From Elusimicrobiota bacterium (lineage in GTDB: Bacteria; Elusimicrobiota; Elusimicrobia; UBA1565; UBA9628): a stretch of DNA of 64,000 nt. A program made the position numbers and the translations under genes. Shown piece by piece: positions 1 to 8,500 of the stretch. The stretch covers positions 21,275 to 85,274 of the forward strand of contig JAUYSH010000036.1 of the NCBI GenBank assembly GCA_030696455.1, in the 5' to 3' direction. The notes under the pieces were generated by a model, which made no database searches, was not told where the DNA came from, and worked only from the letters and a program-made list of their open reading frames with translations. Numbering within the stretch: position 1 is the first letter of the stretch; the number at the start of each line of letters is the position of its first letter.

Positions 1-2
1 CC

Positions 3-803
3 GGCGCGGCGGCGGGAACGCTCGGCGCGCTGGTCGGGCTCGGCGGCGGCATCATCATCGTGCCCGTGCTCTCCCTCTTCCTGGGCGTGCCGATCCATCA
101 GGCGGTGGCCGCGAGCCTCGTCGCCGTGGTGGCGACCTCGAGCGTCGCGGCGATCGGCTACGTGCGCGACGAGATCACGAACCTGCGCCTGGGCATGACC
201 TTGGAGACGGCGACCACGGCGGGCGCGATCGGCGGCGGCCTGCTCGCGTCGCACCTGCAGCGCGAGGTCCTGAGCGCGGTGTTCGCGGCCTTCCTGGTCC
301 TCAACGCGCTTTATCTGATCCTCAAGCAAAGCCGCGGCGAGCGGGCCCGCGCCGACGCGCCCGAGACGGGCGCGCTCGGCGGCCGCTACCACGACGCCGT
401 CCTCGGCCGCGAGGTCTCCTACCGCGTGCATAACGTCCCCCTGGGCATGGCCGTGTCGGCGCTGGCCGGCGCGATCTCGGGCCTGCTCGGCATCGGCGGC
501 GGCCCGATCAAGGTGCCGATGATGACCTCGGCCATGGGCGTGCCGATGAAAGCGGCGGCCGCGACGAGCAACTTCATGATCGGCGTCACCGCCTGCGCCA
601 GCGCGGCGCTGTACTACAACCGGGGTCTCGTGTCGCCCGCCGTCGCCGTACCCGTGGCCCTCGGCGTGGCGGCGGGAGCGTACGCGGGCTCGCGGCTCGC
701 ACGCCGCGTGCATGGAGCGCACCTTTCGCGCATCCTGGCCGCCGTGCTCTCGATCCTGGCCGTGCAGATGTCCCTCGCGGCCGCGGGAATACGCCTGCGA
801 TGA
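3..803 (+). CDS. Sulfite exporter TauE/SafE family protein, 5' truncated by window edge
   Basis: Frame is open upstream of 60 to the window edge (GAAAGTLGALVGLGGGIIIVPVL); duplicated GxxxGxxGGGxxxVP motif (second copy AISGLLGIGGGPIKVPMM). Confidence 0.9.
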   Translation, partial: GAAAGTLGALVGLGGGIIIVPVLSLFLGVPIHQAVAASLVAVVATSSVAAIGYVRDEITNLRLGMTLETATTAGAIGGGLLASHLQREVLSAVFAAFLVLNALYLILKQSRGERARADAPETGALGGRYHDAVLGREVSYRVHNVPLGMAVSALAGAISGLLGIGGGPIKVPMMTSAMGVPMKAAAATSNFMIGVTACASAALYYNRGLVSPAVAVPVALGVAAGAYAGSRLARRVHGAHLSRILAAVLSILAVQMSLAAAGIRLR

Positions 804-1147
804 GCGCTCCCCGCGATCCCGCCAGCGCCGCGGTGGCCCGCACCTTGACCGCGGGCGTGGCCGCCTCGTTGCTCGCGATGGCGCTGGGCTACGTCCTCGC
901 GCTGCTGGGCGGCGGACCGCTGCCGGCCGCCGCGACGCCCCTGGCGGACCTTCCCTCCGGATTGGGCGCGCTCGATCCCGGGGCCGTCATGAGCCTCGGC
1001 CTGCTGCTGCTGCTCGCGACCCCGGCCGCGCGCGTCGCGGTCCTGGTCTGGCAGTTCGCGCGCCGGCGGGAGTGGCTCTTCGCGGCGGTCTCGCTGACGG
1101 TGCTCGGGATACTCGCGGCGAGCGTCGCGCTCGGACGGGCCGAGTAG
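800..1147 (+). CDS. DUF1634 family membrane protein
   Basis: Overlaps the TauE stop; TM-rich 115 aa, DUF1634-like pattern (GYVLALLGG...DPGAVMSLGLLLLLATPAARVAV). Confidence 0.75.
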   Translation: MSAPRDPASAAVARTLTAGVAASLLAMALGYVLALLGGGPLPAAATPLADLPSGLGALDPGAVMSLGLLLLLATPAARVAVLVWQFARRREWLFAAVSLTVLGILAASVALGRAE

Positions 1148-1151
1148 GCCT

Positions 1152-1790
1152 CTAGCCGGGCTTGCGGAACAGCGCGGCGTCGCGCGAGGGCCGCTCCAGC
1201 GTCCAGCCGAAGCGGCGCGCTATGAAGGATAACGTCTCGGCCCGATAAAACGCGATGTGCGTGGGGTCCTTGTGGTACCACCAGGACGGGAACGCCGCGT
1301 CGTCCTCGAGCACGCCCGTCATCACGCCGAGAAGACCACCGGGCGCGATCAAGGCGTCGAGACGTTGAAAAACGTGGGCGGGGCTCCGAAGATGCTCGAG
1401 GACCTCGGTGCACACCAGGAAATCATAGAGCGTGCTCAAGGCGGAATCGTCAGACGCGAAGAAGGGGTCGTAGTCCGTCATGACGAATCCGCGTTCGCGC
1501 ATCATGACGGAAGCCGTCGGGCCCGGGCCGCTGCCGAAATCGAGGCCGCGGGCCCCGGCCGTCAGGCGCACCGCAAGCGGCGACAGCAAACGATCGAGGA
1601 ACGCGCGATAACCCGCGTCCTCGGGGGAATTGCGGTGCGAAGCGTAGCGCGCACGCTCTGCCTCCGAAGATAAGTGCTGAGCGGCCGGCACGAAGGTCAA
1701 GGCGCAGGTCCCGCAGCGCAGGAAGTCACGGTCGGAGCGGTGGAACGGACGCGATGCCCCGGAGCACAGCGGGCACGCCGGCTCGGCCAT
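1152..1790 (-). CDS. Class I SAM-dependent methyltransferase with N-terminal CxxC zinc-ribbon-like segment
   Basis: CPLCSG...CGTC N-term; GLDFGSGPGPTASVM SAM motif; VCTEVLEHL. Confidence 0.8.
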   Translation of the reverse strand: MAEPACPLCSGASRPFHRSDRDFLRCGTCALTFVPAAQHLSSEAERARYASHRNSPEDAGYRAFLDRLLSPLAVRLTAGARGLDFGSGPGPTASVMMRERGFVMTDYDPFFASDDSALSTLYDFLVCTEVLEHLRSPAHVFQRLDALIAPGGLLGVMTGVLEDDAAFPSWWYHKDPTHIAFYRAETLSFIARRFGWTLERPSRDAALFRKPG

Positions 1791-1791
1791 G

Positions 1792-2799
1792 CTACTCGAT
1801 CGGCTCGACGGCGACGGCCTCCTCGACGGTGAGAGGCACGACGGCCTTGAGCGGCTCGGCGCGGATGGGGCACGCGGAGTCGCTGCAGGAGGCGCAGTAC
1901 TTCCGGCGGCACGGATCGAGGTGCACGTGAAGCTCCCCCTCGAGGCCGGAGGCCGCGAGGAGCTTCTTGTCGAAGCGCTCCGCGTCGTCGTGCGCCTCGG
2001 CGACCGGAAGATACTCGGGGACGACGAGATGGACGTCGACGTGCGTGTAGCGCCCGGAGCGGATGGCGCGCAGGCCGTGCGCGGTGATCACCCCGGTCTC
2101 GTCGACGCCTTTGCGAAGCAGCCCGTCCAGCGCCGAGACGATGACCCCGATCGTCGCCGAGTCCTCCTCGTCGAGCAGGGCCGCCGCCGACTCGCGCACC
2201 AGGCCGTAGCCGGTCCGGGCGAGCAGCAAGGCGACGGCGATCGCGATGACGGGGTCGAGCCAGCTGTAGCCGGTCAGCTGCACGAGGAGGAGGCCGATGA
2301 AAATGCCGCCGGTCGTGTAGAAATCCGAGATCACGTGATGGCCGTCCGCCTCGAGGGTCTTGGACTTGAGGCGGCGGCCCGTGCGCAGCAGGTACCAGCC
2401 GAGCAGGCCGTTGAGCAGGCCCGCCCCGAGGTTGATCGCCATGCCCAGGCCGAGGCTCTTGAGCTCGACGCCGCGCACGAGCGCCAGGGAGGACTCATAG
2501 AAGATGACGAGCGCCGCCAGCGAGATGAGGCCGCCCTCGAAGGCCGCGGCGAAGTACTCCATCTTGCCGTGGCCGTAGGGATGGTCCTTGTCGGCGGGCT
2601 GCCCCGCGAAGATGACCGCGCCGAGTCCGAAGGCGGCGGCGACGACGTTGACGATGCTCTCGAGCGCGTCGGACTGCAGCGCCATCGAGCCGGTCATGAA
2701 ATAGGCGGCCGCCTTCAGGGCGAAGATGACGATCCCGCCCAGAAGCGAGATCAGGATCGCCCGGACGCGCTCCCGCTGGTCGGCGTCGGTTTGGCTCAT
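1792..2799 (-). CDS. Cation diffusion facilitator family transporter with Cys-rich C-terminal tail
   Basis: SDALESIVNVVAAAFGLGAV; DKDHPYGHGKMEYFAA; C-tail HLDPCRRKYCASCSDSACPIRAEP; start placed at MSQTDADQ rather than the longer ORF. Confidence 0.88.
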   Translation of the reverse strand: MSQTDADQRERVRAILISLLGGIVIFALKAAAYFMTGSMALQSDALESIVNVVAAAFGLGAVIFAGQPADKDHPYGHGKMEYFAAAFEGGLISLAALVIFYESSLALVRGVELKSLGLGMAINLGAGLLNGLLGWYLLRTGRRLKSKTLEADGHHVISDFYTTGGIFIGLLLVQLTGYSWLDPVIAIAVALLLARTGYGLVRESAAALLDEEDSATIGVIVSALDGLLRKGVDETGVITAHGLRAIRSGRYTHVDVHLVVPEYLPVAEAHDDAERFDKKLLAASGLEGELHVHLDPCRRKYCASCSDSACPIRAEPLKAVVPLTVEEAVAVEPIE

Positions 2800-2857
2800 A
2801 CCCGTCGATGATAGTGCATCGGCTTGCCGCGCGGCAAGTGAATGGCTAAGATGACGT

Positions 2858-4288
2858 ATGGCCGACCCCGACCCGTTGAGGGAGCTGTTCCGCTCGCGCT
2901 TCGGCGCCGACGCGGAAACCCTCGTGCCCGTGCGGGCCGACGGCTCCAGCCGCAAGATCTACCGGCTCTCCGGCGCGGGGACCACCGCCATCGGCGTGCT
3001 CAACGAGGACGCCAAGGAGAACCGGGCGTTCATCGAGTTCTCCAAGCACTTTTTCAAGAACGGCATTCCAGTCCCGGAATTCTACGCCGGGAACGCCGAC
3101 GCGACGGCCTACCTCGAAGAAGACCTCGGCGACACGACCTTGTTCCAGTTCCTCGGCAAGCGCCGCACGCCCGCCGGCTTCCCGCCGGAGGTCGTCGCCG
3201 CGTACCGCGACGTCGTGCGCTGGCTGCCGAAGATCCAGATCACGGCGGGTGCTACGATCGACGACAAGTGGTGCTATCCGCGCAAAAGCTTCGACAAGCA
3301 GTCGATGCTGTGGGATCTCAATTACTTCAAGTACTACTTCCTCACCTTGGGCGCCATTCCGTTCCATGAAGAGCGGCTCGAAGAGGACTTCCAGGTCTTC
3401 GCCGACTACCTGCTCGCCGCCGAGCGGAAGTACTTCCTGTGCCGCGACTTCCAGTCGCGCAACGTCATGCTCAAGGACGGCAAGCCCTACTTCATCGACT
3501 ATCAGGGCGGCCGGCGCGGCGCCCTGCAGTACGACATCGCGTCCTTGCTCTACGACGCCAAGGCCGACGTGCCTTTCGACCTGCGCGACGAGCTGCTCGA
3601 CCTCTACATCGAAGAGGCCGGCAAGCTCGCCCCGATCGACGCGACCGAGTTCAAGAAGTACTTCCCAGGCTTCGTCCTCGTGCGCATCATGCAGGCCATG
3701 GGCGCCTACGGGCTGCGCGGCTTTCACGAGAAGAAGCCCCTCTTCCTTCAAAGCATCCCCTATGCGATCCGGAACATCGAGCACGTCCTCGCCACGTCCG
3801 GCCTTCCCGTCGACGTCCCCGAGCTGACCGGCGTCTTCAAGAGGCTCATCGGGTCCTCGGACCTACGCAAGTTCGGCGCGGCGAAGCTGAAGCTGGCGGT
3901 CCGCATACAGAGCTTCTCTTACAAGGGCGGCATGCCCAAGGACCAGGGCGGCCACGGCGGCGGCTACGTGCTGGACTGTCGCTGCCTGCCGAACCCCGGC
4001 CGGGAGATCGTCTTCAAGACGCAGTCCGGCCTCGATCCCGAGGTCATCGCCTACCTCTCGAAGCAGGACGCCGTCGACCGCTGGGCCCGCTCGGCCTTCT
4101 CCATGATCGACCAGGCCGTCGAGGATTACGGCCGCCGCAACTTCACCGACCTGTCCGTCGCCTTCGGCTGCACGGGAGGCCAGCATCGCTCGGTGTATCT
4201 GGCCGAGCGCCTCGCCAAGCACCTGCGCGACCAGGGCGTGTCCGCGGTGGTCTCCCACCGCGAGAAGAAGAACTGGCCCAAGAAATGA
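2858..4288 (+). CDS. APH/AmgK-like phosphotransferase fused to RapZ C-terminal domain
   Basis: N-term aminoglycoside-phosphotransferase fold motifs (CRDFQSRNVMLKDGKPYFIDYQGGRRGALQYDIASLLYD); C-term VRIQSFSYKGGMP...FGCTGGQHRSVYLAERLAKHL as in RapZ CTD. Confidence 0.85.
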   Translation: MADPDPLRELFRSRFGADAETLVPVRADGSSRKIYRLSGAGTTAIGVLNEDAKENRAFIEFSKHFFKNGIPVPEFYAGNADATAYLEEDLGDTTLFQFLGKRRTPAGFPPEVVAAYRDVVRWLPKIQITAGATIDDKWCYPRKSFDKQSMLWDLNYFKYYFLTLGAIPFHEERLEEDFQVFADYLLAAERKYFLCRDFQSRNVMLKDGKPYFIDYQGGRRGALQYDIASLLYDAKADVPFDLRDELLDLYIEEAGKLAPIDATEFKKYFPGFVLVRIMQAMGAYGLRGFHEKKPLFLQSIPYAIRNIEHVLATSGLPVDVPELTGVFKRLIGSSDLRKFGAAKLKLAVRIQSFSYKGGMPKDQGGHGGGYVLDCRCLPNPGREIVFKTQSGLDPEVIAYLSKQDAVDRWARSAFSMIDQAVEDYGRRNFTDLSVAFGCTGGQHRSVYLAERLAKHLRDQGVSAVVSHREKKNWPKK

Positions 4289-5019
4289 AGGCGCTGATCC
4301 TGGCGGCGGGCGTCGGGTCCCGGCTGAAGCCGCTGACCGACGAGACGCCCAAGGCGCTGATCTCCGTCGCCGGCGTGCCGATGCTCGAGCGGGTCCTGGT
4401 CCGTCTCAAGGCCGCGGGCGTGAAAGCCTTCGTCGTCAACGCCCATCATCACCCTCAGAAGGTCGCCGACTTCTGCGCCGATCTCTCGCACCGCCACGGC
4501 GTGCCCGTGTCCGTGTCCCGTGAGGATGACCTGATCCTCGACACCGGCGGCGCGATCAAGAAGGCCGCCCCCCTGCTCAAGGGCCGCGAGCCGTTCTTCG
4601 TCCACAACGCCGACGTCCTGACCGACCTCGACTTGCGCGCCCTGGCCAAGTCCCACAAGGACTCCGGAGCCCTCGCCACCTTGGCCGTCCGCGAGCGCGC
4701 CAGCGGCCGCGCCTATCTGTTCGACGCCAAAGGCCGATTCGCCGGCCACGACCGCGGCGAGGGAAACATCACCTGGGCCAAGGGCGCCGTCCCCAACCCC
4801 CAGCGCCTGGCGTTCGACGGCGTGCATCTGCTCTCCCCCGAACTGCTCGAAAAGATCACCGAGGGGGGCGTGTTCTCCATCACGAAAACTTACCTGCGCC
4901 TCGCCGCTGCCGGAGCCGACATACGCGCCTTCCGGGGCGACGCGTGGGCTTGGCACGACATCGGCACCGTCGAGAAGCTCGCCGCGGCCGAGGCCTGGGC
5001 CGCCGCCCTCCCCTCTTAA
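4285..5019 (+). CDS. Nucleotidyltransferase family protein (MurU-like sugar-1-phosphate nucleotidyltransferase)
   Basis: MKALILAAGVGSRLKPLTDETPKALISVAGVPML; ATGA overlap with upstream kinase. Confidence 0.85.
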   Translation: MKALILAAGVGSRLKPLTDETPKALISVAGVPMLERVLVRLKAAGVKAFVVNAHHHPQKVADFCADLSHRHGVPVSVSREDDLILDTGGAIKKAAPLLKGREPFFVHNADVLTDLDLRALAKSHKDSGALATLAVRERASGRAYLFDAKGRFAGHDRGEGNITWAKGAVPNPQRLAFDGVHLLSPELLEKITEGGVFSITKTYLRLAAAGADIRAFRGDAWAWHDIGTVEKLAAAEAWAAALPS

Positions 5020-5063
5020 CTATCCTAAAGGATAGCCGCCGCTTGGTTTGGTAGAATACGACC

Positions 5064-6323
5064 GTGGAAGACCCCCGCCCCGCCCCGTCCGGGCCCGATG
5101 AGCCTCGCGAGCCCAAGGAAGCGTTCCCCCCGCGCCCGAAGCTGACGGGACGCCCGAAGGGCCACGAGCTCCCGATCCCTTGGGTGCGGCTGCGCTCGAC
5201 GGCGTCCGGCCATCAGCTGTATAAGCGCATGCTCGGCGAGGTGGACCCGAAGGCGCGCCCCGGCGACCTGGTCGCCGTCTACGACCGCTTCGACGCCCCG
5301 TACGGCGTCGCCCTCTACAATCCGCGAAGCTTGATCGCCCTGCGGCTGCTCACCCGCGGGATCGGGGCCTTCGACGCGGACGCTTTTTTCAACGAACGGA
5401 TAGCGACGGCGGTGACCTTCCGACGGACCGTATTGGACCTCGATGCCAGGACGGATGCCTATCGTCTCGTGCACGACAACGGAGACGGATTACCGGGTCT
5501 TGTCGTCGACCGCTACGGCGACTGCATCGCCCTCGAGTTCTACTCGCTGGGCATGTTCAAGCAGTCCGCGCGCATCGAGCGCGCCCTCAAGATCCACTAC
5601 CCGAACGCGCGCTTTTTTCATCGAGCTTCGCCTCACACGCAGAGCATGGAGGGCTTCACCCTCGACCCTAACAAGGGGACCGGCACGAGGGTAAAAGAAA
5701 ACGGCGTGACCTTCGTCGTCGATCCCTCGACCGGCTACAAGACCGGATTCTTCACCGATCAGCGCGAGAACCGAGCGGCGATCCTCCCGTTCGCGAAAGG
5801 CAAGAAGGTCTTGGATGTATGCTCCTACACCGGCGGCTTCGCGCTGTACGCCAAGAAGCTCGGCGGCGCGGAGGAGGTCACCGCGGTCGAGCTCGACCCG
5901 GATGCCGCCGCGCTCCTCAAGATGAACGCCAACGCCAACCAGCAGCGCATCGACGTGGTCTGCGCCGACGCCTTCCCTTATATGCGCCAGGCGGCGATGA
6001 ACGCCAAGCGCTACGGCCTCATCGTCCTCGACCCCTACAAGCTCATCGCCAACCAGGAGGGCTACGCCCTCGGCCGCCAGAAGTACATCGACCTCAACCG
6101 CCTCGGCATGGTCCTGCTCGAGCCGGGCGGCATCCTCGTCACCTGCTCCTGCTCGGGCATGCTCTCCTGGGACGAATTCCTGCAGTTCGTGCGCACGGCC
6201 GCGGGCTCCTGCGGCAAGCGCGTCCAGGTCTTCCGCAAGAGCGGCGCGGGCGCCGATCACCCGTTCACCGCGGACCATCCCGAAGGCGAGTACCTGAAAG
6301 TCCTTTGGTGCCGCGTCCTCTAA
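5064..6323 (+). CDS. Class I SAM-dependent rRNA methyltransferase, RlmI-like (PUA + MTase)
   Basis: VLDVCSYTGGFALYAKKLGGAEEVTAVELDPDAAALL; LVTCSCSGMLSWDEF; GTG start. Confidence 0.85.
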   Translation: MEDPRPAPSGPDEPREPKEAFPPRPKLTGRPKGHELPIPWVRLRSTASGHQLYKRMLGEVDPKARPGDLVAVYDRFDAPYGVALYNPRSLIALRLLTRGIGAFDADAFFNERIATAVTFRRTVLDLDARTDAYRLVHDNGDGLPGLVVDRYGDCIALEFYSLGMFKQSARIERALKIHYPNARFFHRASPHTQSMEGFTLDPNKGTGTRVKENGVTFVVDPSTGYKTGFFTDQRENRAAILPFAKGKKVLDVCSYTGGFALYAKKLGGAEEVTAVELDPDAAALLKMNANANQQRIDVVCADAFPYMRQAAMNAKRYGLIVLDPYKLIANQEGYALGRQKYIDLNRLGMVLLEPGGILVTCSCSGMLSWDEFLQFVRTAAGSCGKRVQVFRKSGAGADHPFTADHPEGEYLKVLWCRVL

Positions 6324-6670
6324 TACTCGCGGCGGTCCTGCTCGCCTGCGGCTGCAACGAGATCCGCTATCAGGCCGCGCGCCTGCGCGCGAGCGCGCCC
6401 AAGCTCGAGGTCCCCAAGGCCGCGTCGCTGCCCGACCGGCGCGTGACCTATGAGTGCAAGGACGGCGAGCCTTTCGCCGCCTACTTCACGCCCGGCGGCG
6501 CGGGCGCGGTCCTCTCGCTGGGCGGGGACGACTTCCCGCTGCGCGAGCTCTCCATCCCCTCGGGCCGGCGCTTCGGCGACGGGCGCTACGAGCTGCATGT
6601 CGCCGAAGACGGCTCGGTCCACGTCACCCTCGACGACAAGCGCCTCCGCGGCCGCTGCACCGCCAAATAG
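6308..6670 (+). CDS. MliC-like small lipoprotein
   Basis: Lipobox-like LLACGC; VTYECKDGEPFAAYFTPGGAGAVLSLGGDDFPLRELSIPSGRRFGDGRYELHVAEDGSVHVTLDDKRLRGRC resembles MliC layout; GTG start overlapping upstream stop. Confidence 0.55.
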   Translation: MPRPLILAAVLLACGCNEIRYQAARLRASAPKLEVPKAASLPDRRVTYECKDGEPFAAYFTPGGAGAVLSLGGDDFPLRELSIPSGRRFGDGRYELHVAEDGSVHVTLDDKRLRGRCTAK

Positions 6671-6724
6671 CCGCATAGGCCTAAAGGGCCCTATGTTCAT
6701 AGGACTTACGACCCTGGTACAATA

Positions 6725-6843
6725 TTCGTAAGGGAGTATCCTTGAGCAACCTGTAATCCTCGAGATCGGTCGAGGAGCATCCACGTCCGAGCCGAATTCG
6801 GACGCCAGGAAAGCGCTCTCGCTTTTTTGGCGTTTTTGTTTTT
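6725..6843 (+). ncRNA. Structured leader / candidate small RNA with three successive hairpins
   Basis: -10-like TACAAT at 6717-6722; hairpins CCTCGA/TCGAGG (6758-6775), CGTCCGA/TCGGACG (6784-6804), then terminator hairpin. Confidence 0.5.
6803..6838 (+). terminator. Intrinsic terminator-like hairpin inside the leader of 6857
   Basis: CGCCAGGAAAGCG-CTCT-CGCTTTTTTGGCG followed by TTTTTGTTTTT. Confidence 0.65.
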
Positions 6844-6856
6844 AGGAGGAAGTAAG

Positions 6857-8404
6857 ATGCTGAACCGCATGTTGACCCTCGGATTGTTCCTGCTGGGAAT
6901 CGTCTCTCCCGCCCTCGCGCAACGCGACCCTCAAGGCGGCGGCAGGCCCGGACGCGGCGGCGAGAACCGCCCTCCTCGCCAGGATCCGCCTCGCCAGGAT
7001 CCGCCTCGCCAGCAGCCCCCTCGCCAGCAGCCCCCTCGCCAGCAGCCTCCCCGTCAGCAGCCTCCCCGCCAGGATCCGCCGCGTCAGCAGCCGCCGCGCC
7101 AGCAGCCGCCGCGCCAGAAGCCTCCGCGGCAGAAGCCTCCGCGTCAGAGGCCGCCGGTCGTCGTTCCCCCTCAGGCCGGTCGCCCCGGCCAGCCCGGACG
7201 CGGACGCGTGATGCCCGTTCCTCCCCGCCCGATCGACAACGGCGGCTTGCTCGACCCTCGCCGCCACGGCGACGGGCGCGCGCACACCCAGCCCAACCGG
7301 CGCTGGGACGGCAGCCCCATCACGCACCGGCCGTGGACCAACCCGCACGGGCGCCACATCCCCCCGAACCGGGACCACGTCACCATCATCAATAACACGA
7401 CCATCATCAACAACATCACTCACGTGCACCGCGGCTGGGACACCCGCGACCACAACCATAGCTGGTACTACTGGAACGGACACCGCCTGGCCCACCGCTA
7501 CGACACGTTCGGCTACCATTGGTGGGGCTTCTACATCGGCGACTCCTACTTCTGGACCCGCTACAACAACGGGCGCCATTGGTGGTACGACCCCTACTAC
7601 CAGCGCTGGGTGTACCTGCACGACGGCCGCTGGTGGTGGCAGGATCCCTTCGCGCCGACGGCGGTCTACGTGATCATCGACAACCGCTACTACCGCTACC
7701 AGGACAACGCGGGCACCATCATCGTGCGTCCGGACCCGACGACGCCCGTCGTGGCGCCGCCCGCGGAGCCGGCCGCTCCCGCGCCGTCGCCGGACGCGGA
7801 CACGATGTACAGCCTGGACGGCACGCGGTCGATCCAGATCCTCGGCGAGGCGAAGGAAGCCTTCCTCTACGACCTGACCGCCACGGACCCGAACGGGGCC
7901 GCCGCCGGCGGGAAGTGGCTGGCGAGCGGGGTGAAGTCGGCCAAGTTCGTCTACGACGACAAGCACGAGGCCGACGGCACGACCACTCAGGTCATCCGCC
8001 AGATCGAGCTCGACTTCGAGGATCCCAAGACCGCCGCCGTGGCGGACCTCAACGGCGAGCGCAAGATCGTGATCAGCGGAGAGGAGCGCTCGGCCGATCT
8101 GTACAACCTCGATGACGAGGAAGCGGCGCCCGCGTACCTGGCGTCCGGCGTCGGCGAGATCAAGCTCGTCAACGCGGAGACGGCGAACGAGGCCGGCGAG
8201 ATCGAGCGCGCGCTCAAGCTCGTGATCGTCTCGGCCAAGGACGACGCGGGCGTCGACACGCTCCTGCTGTTCAACCGCGACGGCGCGCCGTACGACGCCG
8301 CCGCGCCGCAGCCGGGAGAGGCGCCGTCGGCGCCTTCGCCCGCCGAGCGGATGCAGCAGTCTCCGGCCTTCAACGAACTGACGTCGGGGCAGCCCGGCTG
8401 GTAG
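6857..8404 (+). CDS. Secreted protein with (PPRQx)n repeats and an aromatic Y/W-rich domain
   Basis: SD AGGAGGA at 6844-6850; signal peptide MLNRMLTLGLFLLGIVSPALAQ; WYYWNGHRLAHRYDTFGYHWWGFYIGDSYFWTRYNNGRHWWYDPYYQRWVYLHDGRWWWQDP. Confidence 0.8.
   Translation: MLNRMLTLGLFLLGIVSPALAQRDPQGGGRPGRGGENRPPRQDPPRQDPPRQQPPRQQPPRQQPPRQQPPRQDPPRQQPPRQQPPRQKPPRQKPPRQRPPVVVPPQAGRPGQPGRGRVMPVPPRPIDNGGLLDPRRHGDGRAHTQPNRRWDGSPITHRPWTNPHGRHIPPNRDHVTIINNTTIINNITHVHRGWDTRDHNHSWYYWNGHRLAHRYDTFGYHWWGFYIGDSYFWTRYNNGRHWWYDPYYQRWVYLHDGRWWWQDPFAPTAVYVIIDNRYYRYQDNAGTIIVRPDPTTPVVAPPAEPAAPAPSPDADTMYSLDGTRSIQILGEAKEAFLYDLTATDPNGAAAGGKWLASGVKSAKFVYDDKHEADGTTTQVIRQIELDFEDPKTAAVADLNGERKIVISGEERSADLYNLDDEEAAPAYLASGVGEIKLVNAETANEAGEIERALKLVIVSAKDDAGVDTLLLFNRDGAPYDAAAPQPGEAPSAPSPAERMQQSPAFNELTSGQPGW
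6971..7156 (+). repeat. In-frame 15-bp tandem repeat, about 12 copies encoding PPRQ(D/Q/K/R)
   Basis: cctcgccaggatccg / cctcgccagcagccc / ccgcgccagaagcct units read directly. Confidence 0.9.
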
Positions 8405-8426
8405 ACGCGAGCCGCTCCTAAAAGTG

Positions 8427-8461
8427 CCGCCCCCGGCCTCACGGCCGGGGGCGGCTTTCTT
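8427..8461 (+). terminator. Intrinsic terminator
   Basis: CCGCCCCCGGCC-TCAC-GGCCGGGGGCGG followed by CTTTCTTTC. Confidence 0.85.
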
Positions 8462-8471
8462 TCGGGCCGGG

Positions 8472-8491
8472 AACTGTTTCCGGAAACAGTT
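8472..8491. promoter_or_regulatory. 20-bp perfect palindrome AACTGTTTCCGGAAACAGTT (core repeated at 28737)
   Basis: Read directly; 10 bp upstream of TTG start at 8501. Confidence 0.7.
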
Positions 8492-8500
8492 ATCATTCCT

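Noticed and set aside
3439-4284. Upstream part of the 526-aa ORF ending at 5019
   Set aside because: Out-of-frame read through the kinase-RapZ gene; the true nucleotidyltransferase starts at 4285.
6971-7156. Possible CRISPR-like repeat array
   Set aside because: Units are contiguous, in-frame 15-mers coding PPRQx with no spacers.
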